In this document: positions 1-7,582 of the stretch, piece by piece
How positions within the stretch are numbered: position 1 is the stretch's first letter
Layout of the letters: each line of letters opens with the position of its first letter
Assembly (NCBI GenBank): GCA_035561515.1
Contig: DATMXP010000019.1
Coordinates: 62,001-126,000 of the forward strand
Length of the DNA: 64,000 bases
DNA from: Terriglobales bacterium
GTDB taxonomy: Bacteria; Acidobacteriota; Terriglobia; Terriglobales; Acidobacteriaceae
Direction: 5' to 3'
Made by a program: the position numbers and the translations under genes
Notes under the pieces: model-generated
Database searches by the model: none
Told to the model about the DNA's origin: nothing
What the model saw: the letters and a program-made list of their open reading frames with translations, nothing else

Positions 1-764
1 CGGTCGGTCGGTGCTTTGTGAGCAAGTGCCAGGGAGGTGATCGGCACCACAGAGATACCTTCACGATCAATCAGGAACGGATACTCATCGGTGCCGTGAA
101 GAGTGCCCCGATACTTGACGATGCGCAGCCGCCGCGTGGAAATCTGTTCCGTTACCCGGTGGTCCAGCGCGATCACGCAGTCGGCGACGTACTCCTCCAG
201 CCCGTGACGTGTCAACGTGTGCTCTCCCGCTTCCCCGGTAACGACAGCGGTGAGTTTGTGGTCCTCCAGCCAATGGAACAGCCGGCGCAGTTCCGCTCGC
301 AGAATCGTTGAGTCAGTCAATCCGGAAAAGAGCGCCTCGATACTATCCAGGACGACACGCTTTGCCTTGATCGCTTTAACCGCGTGAGCCAAACGGATGA
401 ACAGGCCCTCGAGGTTGTATTCTCCCGTCTCTGCAATCTCGGTTCGCTCAACGGCAACGTAGTCCACCAATAACCTCTTGCGTTTGGTAAGCTCATGCAA
501 ATCAAAACCCAGCGATGCAATGTTGGCCGCCAGCTTCTTCTCGGTTTCTTCGAAGTCCATGCATACGCCAGGCTCGCCGTATCGAACCGCGCCGTGTACC
601 AGGAATTCCATCGCGAGTAAGCTCTTTCCACATCCTGCGCTGCCACACACGAGCGTGACACGGCCTTTCGGCAGACCTCCCCCTGTGACTTCATCGAGTC
701 CTTGAATTCCTGTCGGGACTTTGGTCAGCGAGGGGCGAACTATCTTCGGCTTGGCGCGTGGCAT
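1..764 (-). CDS. KaiC-type RecA-superfamily ATPase, C-terminus cut by window edge
   Basis: This gene reads inward from an ATG at 764 and runs off the left edge, giving 254 visible residues. The start of the protein has the KaiC signature PTGIQGLDEVTGGGLPKG, then a Walker A loop GSAGCGKS (residues 41-48), a paired acidic DFEE (70-73) at the place of the catalytic glutamates, and a Walker B strand ending VVLDSIEALFS. One KaiC domain is visible; a second may lie outside the window. KaiC-like proteins of non-cyanobacteria are RecA-fold ATPases linked to stress signalling, often beside histidine kinases and receivers, which fits the sensory genes to its right. No KaiA or KaiB is seen. Family assignment is firm; the exact role is unknown. 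Confidence 0.9.
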   Translation of the reverse strand, partial: MPRAKPKIVRPSLTKVPTGIQGLDEVTGGGLPKGRVTLVCGSAGCGKSLLAMEFLVHGAVRYGEPGVCMDFEETEKKLAANIASLGFDLHELTKRKRLLVDYVAVERTEIAETGEYNLEGLFIRLAHAVKAIKAKRVVLDSIEALFSGLTDSTILRAELRRLFHWLEDHKLTAVVTGEAGEHTLTRHGLEEYVADCVIALDHRVTEQISTRRLRIVKYRGTLHGTDEYPFLIDREGISVVPITSLALAHKAPTD

Positions 765-954
765 AGCAGCACTCTCAACTCCCTTATGCCGGGTATTGAA
801 CCTAGATTAGCCCCTCTTATACCATGTCCTTGGTCTGATACGAAGGCGCTGAGATAAAAGAAGTACCGTTTCGGAACTCTTCGCTCCTGTCAGGAATCGA
901 TCCGGCGATTCGCATGGGATCACGGTGACCCGACCAACGATCTCGGCATCCTGT

Positions 955-1002
955 GAGCGGGCGCAGGATGCCAAGCAACTGCGTGACGAGAACACGCGGC
1001 TT
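955..1002 (+). pseudogene. IS3-family OrfA remnant (coiled-coil fragment)
   Basis: In one plus-strand frame this stretch reads ERAQDAKQLRDENTRL, which matches the leucine-zipper region of IS3-group OrfA. The same residues (AQEAKQLRDENTRL) occur in the better preserved IS3 remnant near 18.4 kb. Nothing else of the element can be traced. The rest of 765-1381 shows no convincing gene or RNA and is best read as a decayed insertion site. Confidence 0.6.
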
Positions 1003-1381
1003 CTCCGAACAACGCTTTTTGATGGAGGCATCGGCCAAACCTGGTTGCTTAATTTCGATTGTTCGAAGGATGGATTAGCGAGGGTCCGCGACTATGACTA
1101 GATTGAGTGAGGGCGTGCCAGATGAGTAGCGACTACGTTCGGACGGCAGCAGGCCTCTGCTCGCTTGGCAATCTAGCAATCTTGAAATCGTTAGCCAAAG
1201 TGAATCCCTTACGGAAGAGTCCGCCCTCCCAGCTCTAAACCTCCTGACGAAATCAGATTAGTTCAAGGCAGAAGTGCTAACTGCGAGAGAGAAGCGCGAC
1301 CCTCAACGGTCGCGTAGTCTACTCTTTGTCCTCACTGCGGGAGCACTAATCCGGAGGTGCATTAGGTTGTAGCCGAAAGGT

Positions 1382-1831
1382 TTAGGCGACCAACGACCGG
1401 TTGAACCCTTGATAGTTGGTGGCTACGCTCGCTCGGCATTCAGTATCTCTTCGTTCTTCTTTCGGCGGATAGACTTGAATCAACCCATGCTTATCGGGGA
1501 GCTTTGCGAACGCGCCCTCCTCCCCCATCAAATATTGCAATGTACGCGCGAAGGCTGCGGAGTAATAGTTGTTACTGAAACGTAAGCCAATGGTATGAAA
1601 CCACAAAGGGCGCAACCAGAACTCACAGACAAGATTCCAGTAGCCTCTGACTGTGGACGCCCATATCAACATAAAATCAAGCGAACCGTCGTGTCCGGTT
1701 TGATATTCAATGTGAATCAAGCCTGATTTTGAATCCGGCATCAGTTCATCCCAGTTCTGGGCGACGGCAGATTGCAAGGCGCAGTCGAGCTGTGCCGTTG
1801 GTTTCGATAGCGACTCTGAGATAGGCGTCAT
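1382..1831 (-). CDS. Hypothetical protein, 149 aa
   Basis: I chose the ATG at 1831 because it follows a strong GGGGAGG ribosome-binding site; the frame stays open upstream, but that part overlaps the LuxR-HTH gene. The product is soluble with no signal peptide, and rich in aromatic residues (IEYQTGHDGSLDFMLIWAS). I do not recognise a family. It starts 11 bp after the LuxR-type HTH gene on the same strand, so the two are probably one transcript, and it could be an effector of that regulator. Confidence 0.6.
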   Translation of the reverse strand: MTPISESLSKPTAQLDCALQSAVAQNWDELMPDSKSGLIHIEYQTGHDGSLDFMLIWASTVRGYWNLVCEFWLRPLWFHTIGLRFSNNYYSAAFARTLQYLMGEEGAFAKLPDKHGLIQVYPPKEERRDTECRASVATNYQGFNRSLVA

Positions 1832-1841
1832 ATTTCCTCCC

Positions 1842-2066
1842 CTAAGCTGCGCGTACAGTCCATGTTCCTTGTTGTGCGGACGAAGCATACAAAACCAACT
1901 CGGCTCGGGTATGACAACCGAGCGAACGCAACAGCCACGAAGTGCAACCGCGGACGACGTCCTCATTTAGACGCAGCTTGTCGGCGATGGCAACATCGCT
2001 CAGACCTTCGCCAGCCAGAATATAAATAGGACCGAGGACGCCCAATTTTTCCCAATGACAACGCAT
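1842..2066 (-). CDS. Single-domain LuxR-type HTH protein
   Basis: This 74-residue protein is little more than a GerE/LuxR DNA-binding domain: EGLSDVAIADKLRLNEDVV covers the scaffold and recognition helices, and LLRSLGCHTRAELVLYAS matches the usual LxxLgvxxRaeavlyA end. There is no receiver or ligand domain. I prefer the ATG at 2066 because a GAGG lies 6 bp upstream; an in-frame ATG at 2078 is possible. Stand-alone LuxR HTH proteins are common in Acidobacteria and may work with separate receivers. It leads the operon with the following hypothetical gene. Confidence 0.7.
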   Translation of the reverse strand: MRCHWEKLGVLGPIYILAGEGLSDVAIADKLRLNEDVVRGCTSWLLRSLGCHTRAELVLYASSAQQGTWTVRAA

Positions 2067-2255
2067 GACATACCTCATTCATTTTGTCAGACTCAATTCG
2101 TCGGCTTCCGCCGGCTTTTTTTAGAAACAGGCTTTCGCACCTCAGCAGCGCTACTCCAGTTTCGATCGAATGCTCCTTGCAGCAAGCGGAGGGGCGGTGC
2201 TACGAAGAGCTCGTACAGCAGAGACCTGAGAGGATGCTCCATTAACAGGGAGAAG

Positions 2256-2519
2256 CTATAAACTTAATGAGCCCTCCGCCTCCATTTCAACGATGTCTTG
2301 AGGCAGGCTAGATTGACGAACGTTGGGACAGCCCTCGTCATCCATGCGCAGCCAAGCTTCTTCATCGCGGCGTCGCTCCGCACGTCGTTCGCCGAATCGG
2401 CTGCCATCGCTATGTTCAGCCCTGTCGGACGCGGCTTTCATGATCGCCATCCTTCGCCAGCACTCGCGAAGCAATGCAACAAACGAATTGTTCATAACCG
2501 ATCTTTTGAAAGTGGACAT
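2256..2519 (-). CDS. Hypothetical charged protein, 87 aa
   Basis: The ATG at 2519 follows a GAGGAGGG ribosome-binding site. The product has a short N-terminal segment that may be amphipathic (MNNSFVALLRECWRRMA), then a run of Arg and Glu (GERRAERRRDEEAW) and an acidic end. I recognise no family. A palindrome TGAGCA-N4-TGCTCA sits 83 bp upstream of the start, so it may belong to the putative local Crp regulon. Composition resembles small stress-associated proteins, but that is only an impression. Confidence 0.5.
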   Translation of the reverse strand: MSTFKRSVMNNSFVALLRECWRRMAIMKAASDRAEHSDGSRFGERRAERRRDEEAWLRMDDEGCPNVRQSSLPQDIVEMEAEGSLSL

Positions 2520-2600
2520 CGAACCCTCCTCGATGTTGCGTTTGTTACGTCCGATCCGGGACCGTCCTACTATTAGGTTATTCACTGAACATGAGAATTT

Positions 2601-2618
2601 CTGAGCAATACTGCTCAG
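2601..2618. promoter_or_regulatory. Crp/Fnr-type palindrome, site 1
   Basis: The sequence CTGAGCA-ATAC-TGCTCAG is a perfect inverted repeat with 7-bp arms and a 4-bp centre. It lies between the stop of a crp-family gene (2657) and the upstream side of the small gene starting at 2519. The same TGAGCA-N4-TGCTCA core recurs at 9543-9558 and with one mismatch at 5977-5992 and 14982-14997. Spacing is that of an Fnr/Crp operator, but the half-site differs from the classical one. Confidence 0.6.
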
Positions 2619-2656
2619 CATGGCCACAGTCATGGGCGGTTAATTAGAAGGGAATG

Positions 2657-3400
2657 CTACGTCTGCTCCTGGAGGAGAAAAGTGCGCAGTTCCCTGTGCA
2701 CCTGCAAGCTGCCGTTATAGCTGATCAATCCCAATTTTCGAAATCGGTTCATGAAGTAACTCACTCTGGAGCGCGTTGTTCCAACCATCTCTGCAAGCGT
2801 CTCCTGGCTTACCTTAAGGAGGACCGGCTCTGGGTTCGATTGCAGTCCGAAACCAGCCAGCATCAACAAAATTCTGGCTAATCGTTTTTCGCTGGAGTTG
2901 AAGATTTGATCTACAAATTCCTCTTCGATTCGGCCAATTCGGGAGAGCAGATACGAAATAAACAGTTTTGCAAAGGCGGGCTCCTGGTGAATGGTGCGAA
3001 CCATGGCCGCCCTTTTTACGCGGGAGATCGTCGAGGTGTGAATCGCTGTTGCGGTAGATACCCGTAGCGAATCCTTGGCGAGACAACTCTCCCCAAAAAA
3101 GTCGCCGTGCCGCAAGATGGCGATTACAGCTTTTTTCCCATGCTTGGACTCGACCGTTAGTTTTACATTGCCAGACCGGACGTAATACATGGCATCAGCT
3201 TTGTCGCCCTGCGAGAAGATCGACTGTCGATTTCGGTAATCTTGTGTGGTCGCTTGGGTCTTAACCCTCTTAAACAAATCTTGAGGATCGAAAGCAACCG
3301 AAGTTTGCCCGACCATAGTTGGCTCTTGGAGCGACAAAGTTCCAATCCGTATGTCAAGCCTAGAAGTCGAACGATCGTTGCGCTGGTCAAAAAAGCTCAC
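2657..3400 (-). CDS. Crp/Fnr-family transcriptional regulator (copy 1)
   Basis: The product has an N-terminal cyclic-nucleotide-binding fold (IFSQGDKADAMYYVRSGNVK, then FFGESCLA), a long dimer helix, and a C-terminal winged HTH (VSQETLAEMVGTTRSRVSYF). No cysteine cluster for an Fe-S centre is seen, and the classical Crp cAMP-contact arginine is not obvious. The frame opens with GTG at 3400; an ATG at 3316 is an alternative that removes 28 poorly conserved residues. It lies 19 bp behind the GAF/HisKA gene on the same strand. Its recognition helix is almost identical to that of the second regulator at 8705-9469, so both probably read the same operator. Confidence 0.9.
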   Translation of the reverse strand: MSFFDQRNDRSTSRLDIRIGTLSLQEPTMVGQTSVAFDPQDLFKRVKTQATTQDYRNRQSIFSQGDKADAMYYVRSGNVKLTVESKHGKKAVIAILRHGDFFGESCLAKDSLRVSTATAIHTSTISRVKRAAMVRTIHQEPAFAKLFISYLLSRIGRIEEEFVDQIFNSSEKRLARILLMLAGFGLQSNPEPVLLKVSQETLAEMVGTTRSRVSYFMNRFRKLGLISYNGSLQVHRELRTFLLQEQT

Positions 3401-3419
3401 CTGAACACAAAAATTTCAG

Positions 3420-4241
3420 CTAGCCAGCGAGCCTCGATCCTTGAGCGGCGGCACGATCGCTTCTTCGAAGAGCGTCTGACGACGCCGATGCAACACGCTT
3501 GATTTCTCCTTCCAGCACCCCTAGCAATTCCGTCCCATTTGTGCTGAAGTCACCTTCGTTCTTCAACCGGAATAGGGATAGCAAGGCTTCCTGAAGCGGA
3601 TTGTTGATATGGTGAGCCATCGCCTTGGTCACGTTGATAGCAGCAGAAATCTTCTCTGCTTTCTCTGTCTTCTGCTTCAGGTAAATCGCTCCGAACGTAA
3701 AGGCTGCGAGGCTGCCCATCACTCGCACGTCGTGGAGGTCAAAGCTGCGGCGATCACTGTGTGAAACCACCCAGATCGTCCCCATTGGACCACCCTGAAC
3801 TCCCCATGGAAGAAGCAATGCCTCCACAAATGGCAGAGGGGCATCGTTGAAGTATGGGTAAGCGCGTGCCAGGTCGCGCATTAACGTCGGCTGATTGTGA
3901 TCCACACATATACCGCACGGACTGAAATCTCTAGGAGTAGTACCACCTGCCCAGTCCTTCAAATCGCCTGCCATCGTGATCCAGCGAAAGACCGCTCTTC
4001 CTTCAGCGTCAGTGGACTCCATGCTTATCCCTACCGTGTCTGCCTGGCAGAGCCTTCGGGCTACTTCCACCAATCGATCAAGAAATCGGTTCGGATCCGA
4101 AATAAGGCATTGCGCTAGTTCGTGGAAGGCTTCGTTCTCTTCTTTCGGATTTGCGACCCGGCACGGGCGATAAACAAGTTGTGAGGTGAAAATAACCGCC
4201 GAAGGAGAAAACGTAGAAGCGCTGTTCCGTTCCTTTTCCAT
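3420..4241 (-). CDS. GAF-domain protein with HisKA-like helix, no ATPase domain
   Basis: The ATG at 4241 follows an AAGG at 6 bp. Residues about 45-185 form a GAF-type sensor domain with the family pattern DFSPCGICVDHNQPTLMRDL and a C-terminal helix. A dimerisation segment follows with MAHHINNPLQ (His210-His211), the H-box of histidine kinases in which the usual Glu after the phospho-His is replaced by His. The protein then ends at 273 residues without N, G1 or G2 boxes, so it cannot bind ATP as a normal kinase. It may be a phospho-accepting partner or a purely structural sensor. It is followed 19 bp later by Crp copy 1, which it may control. Confidence 0.8.
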   Translation of the reverse strand: MEKERNSASTFSPSAVIFTSQLVYRPCRVANPKEENEAFHELAQCLISDPNRFLDRLVEVARRLCQADTVGISMESTDAEGRAVFRWITMAGDLKDWAGGTTPRDFSPCGICVDHNQPTLMRDLARAYPYFNDAPLPFVEALLLPWGVQGGPMGTIWVVSHSDRRSFDLHDVRVMGSLAAFTFGAIYLKQKTEKAEKISAAINVTKAMAHHINNPLQEALLSLFRLKNEGDFSTNGTELLGVLEGEIKRVASASSDALRRSDRAAAQGSRLAG

Positions 4242-4429
4242 GATCAACCTTCTAATCTGAAAATGCAGAAACTTTTCCGCGGAGAGTGCCGACTTTCATC
4301 GTGAGACTACGGAATTGGCGGCGGGAAAACTGGTCAAAACAGAACAGGTGTGCCCAAAACTTTCACAGGGCCGTTTGTGCCCCAAGGCGTGGGGAAAACC
4401 TTTGGACGCATTTAGCATGCCGGCGGCGA

Positions 4430-4690
4430 CTACGCAGTGTCTTCGAGGATCACTCCGCGACTGGTTCCTTTGTCGGGGCTCTGGCAGTTCCCGCAACTTG
4501 CAATGTGATGTCGCAGCGCTTTTCGGGCGTGATCAGTATCTCGACGCAACAAGACTAAGACTTGCCCATCTGGATGGCCCTCACCAGTGCGTGTGGCTGC
4601 AAGGCTGCGTCGATCGACAAGCATCCTCAGTTCACGTGCCATCGAAGCCAGGGCGATGGTCCGTAGACGTTCGGCTAGTTTACATTCCAT
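4430..4690 (-). CDS. Small hypothetical protein with CxxC, overlapping the STAS gene
   Basis: The ATG at 4690 lies inside the end of the STAS gene (11-bp overlap) and is preceded by AGGAAGG at about 7 bp, a typical translational-coupling arrangement. The 86-residue product is basic, has a long helical first half (LAERLRTIALASMARELR) and a HHIASCGNC motif that could bind metal. No family is recognised. Expression is expected to follow the STAS protein, suggesting a partner role in the same signalling unit. A 188-bp gap with no visible feature follows before the GAF gene. Confidence 0.5.
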   Translation of the reverse strand: MECKLAERLRTIALASMARELRMLVDRRSLAATRTGEGHPDGQVLVLLRRDTDHARKALRHHIASCGNCQSPDKGTSRGVILEDTA

Positions 4691-5072
4691 ATCCGCGCCT
4701 TCCTGCAACGCTCGGATCACCAAGGAGCGGTTTCGCTGAGAAGGAGAGGATCGCTGAGGTCTCATCCTCCCTGACGTCGAAAACAGAATAGAGCCTGGTA
4801 ATCTCCAGCAGCGTTCGGACCTTCTTTGTTAGGTTGAGCAACTTCAACTCGCCTCCGGACTTGCGAAGGCCCGTGAACGCAGCAACAAGTTCGCCAATTC
4901 CGGAGCTATCTATATAGGGAACCTCGCGCAGATTCAGCAGGACCATTTTGTACCCTTGGGCCACCAGGCCGCCGATAGCACTCTTGAAAACGGCGATATC
5001 GTCGCCGAGGGTGATGCGGCCGTCCATATCGAGAATGGTTACGCCATCAACAGCGCGAAAATTGATCTTCAC
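4680..5072 (-). CDS. STAS-domain anti-sigma factor antagonist (SpoIIAA-like)
   Basis: A 130-residue protein with the complete STAS fold: an N-terminal strand pair (VDGVTILDMDGRITLG), the phosphorylation loop YIDSSGIGELV with the conserved serine pair, and LLNLTKKVRTLLEITRL before the last helix. Such proteins bind anti-sigma kinases and release sigma factors or switch phosphatases. No RsbW-type kinase is in the window, so its partner is elsewhere. The start appears to be GTG at 5072. The gene sits 28 bp after the frameshifted response regulator and is coupled to a small downstream gene. Confidence 0.88.
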   Translation of the reverse strand: MKINFRAVDGVTILDMDGRITLGDDIAVFKSAIGGLVAQGYKMVLLNLREVPYIDSSGIGELVAAFTGLRKSGGELKLLNLTKKVRTLLEITRLYSVFDVREDETSAILSFSAKPLLGDPSVAGRRGYGM

Positions 5073-5100
5073 AATAGCTGCAGCTTTCCTTTTAGGTTAG

Positions 5101-5764
5101 TCATGGATTCACAGCGAAGGCTCCTTCACTACTTGCCCCGGTCGCTTGTCTTTTCTTTGGCGAGCTTACGGCGAGGGAAAAGTCAATGACGTATCGGACC
5201 GGGTTTGCACAGAACAGGCAGGGTGCTTCCTGTATTTCCTGTATGTCTTCAAGCAGGACACTCAGTGGAAACGAACGGAGGCACTGCGTGCAGGCCAGCA
5301 CAATGAAGGGCACTCCTTGCGAATCTTTACCATTACTTGGTTTCCACACCGGAGCCGATTGGCGATGGTGATTAATCGACTGCTGCTTCGAGGTCCGAAT
5401 CAATTCAGCGACAATGCGCAGGAGTTCTTCTGGCCGACCGCGGCCCTTGGCGTAACACGCATCGGCGATGATACCGCCGGGTACGTGGTCGCCCGACTCG
5501 TACGCTCCACTGATCGCGACGATCGGAATTTCTGGAAAGCGGCGGCGAACAACCGAAAGGAACTCGAATCCTGACATGCGCGGCATATTGAGGTCAGAGA
5601 TCACGATATCCGGTGTCACCCTGTTGAGTTGCAAAATGGCATCCAAGGCCATCCGCGGCAGTACTGACGTCATATCCTGTGGCCCTCAGCAACAATGCAA
5701 TGTTTTCGCGAACGGCTGCTTCATCGTCGACAAGAAGGATCAGGTGCTTTGGGGCGTTGTTCAT
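5101..5764 (-). pseudogene. Response regulator receiver with zinc-ribbon tail, split by a frameshift
   Basis: The first part (from ATG 5764) carries the receiver start LILLVDDEAAVRENIALLL with the acidic pair. The second part, in another frame, carries the phospho-acceptor strand PDIVISDLNMPRMSG and the conserved Lys (CYAKG). One extra base in GGCCTTGGATGCC (5639-5651) breaks the frame: removing it restores AADGLDAILQL. After the receiver comes a tail with two CxxC pairs (CTQC and CLFC) about 30 residues apart, a likely zinc ribbon. Either the gene is dead or the base is a sequence error. It heads the minus-strand run with STAS, GAF/HisKA and Crp. Confidence 0.75.
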
Positions 5765-5976
5765 AACACATTTCCAGAAAACCGGATTTTGGAGGGTCGA
5801 TCTTCCACGAGATTGCCTTTGTGGAGCCATGACTTTCAAGTGAGCGCTACACCCCACCACTTTTCAATAATTCCACGTTCGAAAACACTCGCCTGTTCAA
5901 TATTGACCAGTTAGTAAGTTTTTATCCGGGGGTACGCTTCGCAGATGTTCGGCGTTCTCGATTCAGGGTTAACGGG

Positions 5977-5992
5977 TGAGCAATCGTGATCA
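5977..5992. promoter_or_regulatory. Crp/Fnr-type palindrome, site 2 (one mismatch)
   Basis: TGAGCA-ATCG-TGATCA matches the core of sites 1 and 3 at 11 of 12 half-site bases. It lies in the divergent gap between the response-regulator operon (start 5764) and the secreted repeat protein (start 6167), so it could act on either. Confidence 0.45.
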
Positions 5993-6166
5993 GACCCCTG
6001 AACTGGCCACCTGTTATACGTTGATGCAGATGAATATGTCGCCTTGCACGATGTCGCCTACAGAATGTGGCTGCGTGTCGTTTGATTGCTGATGGTTTCG
6101 TCGGTAGTGCGCCGACGCTTCCTTTGGCATTTCCTCAACAGATCAACAGAAGGATCGGAGTTCCAA

Positions 6167-6994
6167 GTGAAAATCAATTTGCGACCAACAATATGGATGA
6201 CTGCCCTGGCAGTCGCCATCGCCGTGTTCGGAATACCGCAGCTCGCCGTCGCGTTTCAGTCACAGTCGGGCTATGACCATGGCCAAGGACACAAAAAGAA
6301 CAATGACAACAACTCTGCAAGCAACCACAATTACCAGCGTGGGCTAAGCGACGGCCAGTCGGATGGGGCGAATGGTCGAGCGCACCAGTATCGAATTCAC
6401 CCGGACAACGATGCCGATGGGCGCGCTTATGAAAACGGTTACGACGAAGGCTACCAAAACAGCAACCGTCGCAGTGCCTCCGATTGGGACCGTGATCGGC
6501 AGGGTAGCTATGAACAAAACCAAAGTCCCGGCTACCAGATGGGATTCAGGGACGGGAGTACCGACGGTCGCAATGACCGTCATGCAGGTCGCAAATTGAA
6601 GTACGGTGCCGGGTACCAGCATCCCGACCGCGGTTACAACTCCACCTACGGCAACAAGCAAGCCTACGAGCAGCAGTATCGCAAGGCCTACCAACAGGGC
6701 TACAAGCAAAGCTACGACGGGCGCGGAACCTATCGAGATGGATATTGGCAGTATGGGAATGAACAAAGTCGAAGTCCCGGCTATCAGATGGGATTCAGGG
6801 ATGGCAGCACTGACGGTCAGAACGACCGCAACGCTGGTCGCGCCTTGAAATACGGTCTCGGATACGAGCACCCAGACCGCGGTTACAACTCCAGCTATGG
6901 GGACAAGAAGGCTTACGAACAACAATACCGCGAGGCCTACCAACAGGCTTACCAGCAGAGCTACAGTGGGCGCGGTCACAACGATGGCAGATAG
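6167..6994 (+). CDS. Secreted Tyr/Gly/Gln/Asp-rich repeat protein
   Basis: I chose the GTG at 6167, with GGAG upstream, because it leaves a clean signal peptide (TIWMTALAVAIAVFGIPQLAVAF). The mature part is hydrophilic and built of repeats: two 83-residue units, each starting SPGYQMGFRDGSTDG and continuing with HPDRGYNS and KAYEQQYR.AYQQ. Shorter YxxG(Y/F) units precede them. Composition suggests an extended or self-associating exported protein, perhaps a biofilm or desiccation protein; no enzyme motif is visible. A terminator-like hairpin follows at 7005-7043. Site 2 of the palindrome series lies about 175 bp upstream. Confidence 0.75.
   Translation: MKINLRPTIWMTALAVAIAVFGIPQLAVAFQSQSGYDHGQGHKKNNDNNSASNHNYQRGLSDGQSDGANGRAHQYRIHPDNDADGRAYENGYDEGYQNSNRRSASDWDRDRQGSYEQNQSPGYQMGFRDGSTDGRNDRHAGRKLKYGAGYQHPDRGYNSTYGNKQAYEQQYRKAYQQGYKQSYDGRGTYRDGYWQYGNEQSRSPGYQMGFRDGSTDGQNDRNAGRALKYGLGYEHPDRGYNSSYGDKKAYEQQYREAYQQAYQQSYSGRGHNDGR
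6524..6980 (+). repeat. Two in-frame 249-bp repeat units inside the secreted repeat protein
   Basis: Unit 1 begins at 6524 and unit 2 at 6773, a period of 249 bp (83 codons). The second unit is slightly shortened at its end. The units share long exact stretches at DNA level, suggesting fairly recent duplication, and encode nearly the same residues. Confidence 0.75.
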
Positions 6995-7004
6995 AGGAAT
7001 GCAC

Positions 7005-7043
7005 CCGGGCGGATGGTCAGCCTAGACATGGCCATCTGCCCGG
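7005..7043 (+). terminator. Terminator-like hairpin after the repeat protein
   Basis: CCGGGCGGATGG (7005-7016) pairs with CCATCTGCCCGG (7032-7043), with one G-U pair and a 15-base loop. There is no T-tract, so it may be Rho-assisted or an RNA-stabilising stem. Confidence 0.5.
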
Positions 7044-7182
7044 CAGTCCACCTGAAGCTGCACCTGCGAATAGCTGGTGGACGAGCCACCATCAAAAATA
7101 AGCGCAACCCTCACATGCGAAAGCTGATCAATAATGACCAGTATTCGAAATCCCAACAGTCGATACTTACTATGCCCACCGG

Positions 7183-7210
7183 GTGACAGCACGTGATGAG
7201 TGACAGCACG
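7183..7210 (+). repeat. Direct repeat of GTGACAGCACG with 17-bp period
   Basis: GTGACAGCACG occurs at 7183-7193 and again at 7200-7210, 45-72 bp before the start of the small membrane protein at 7255. It may be a regulatory site. Nothing else is seen between 7044 and 7182. Confidence 0.4.
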
Positions 7211-7254
7211 CGATCGCAGCGCTTGTGAAGTGTACACATGAATTGAGGCTCAAC

Positions 7255-7572
7255 ATGCTGTTGGAATGGATTCTTGGAATGGCTTCTCTCGACAGTCTGT
7301 TCGGATATTCAGCCCGCGAGTGTGCGGCAACATTGCTTGCTGTGTGGGCAGTGGCCATCGGCGTTTTTGTTTGCTCCAAGTCTGCCGAAAAATTGATTTG
7401 GATTCCGGTACTTCTTGGCATCGCTGGCGTGCTCGGATCAATTGTTGTGCTTGCTATCCCTGCGAAATTTACTCTGGAGGCAAACGTGGTCACCCTGGCC
7501 TTGTTCATCGTCTCATTCGGAATGTTGAAGAAGCGCCACCCGGCGACTGCAGTTGTGCGAACCCGTAGGTGA
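7255..7572 (+). CDS. Small membrane protein, 105 aa, about three TM segments
   Basis: The ATG at 7255 follows GAGG at 7 bp; an upstream in-frame GTG at 7225 is possible. The product has hydrophobic stretches ECAATLLAVWAVAIGVFV, IPVLLGIAGVLGSIVVLAI and VTLALFIVSFGML, and ends in a basic tail, so it is an inner-membrane protein. I recognise no named family. The next gene starts 10 bp downstream, so they are probably cotranscribed. Confidence 0.65.
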   Translation: MLLEWILGMASLDSLFGYSARECAATLLAVWAVAIGVFVCSKSAEKLIWIPVLLGIAGVLGSIVVLAIPAKFTLEANVVTLALFIVSFGMLKKRHPATAVVRTRR

Positions 7573-7582
7573 AGAGCTTGCC

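Noticed and set aside
6344..6979. Long minus-strand frame opposite the repeat protein gene
   Set aside because: It is the antisense shadow of a repetitive coding region and has a Val/Leu-rich composition expected from that.
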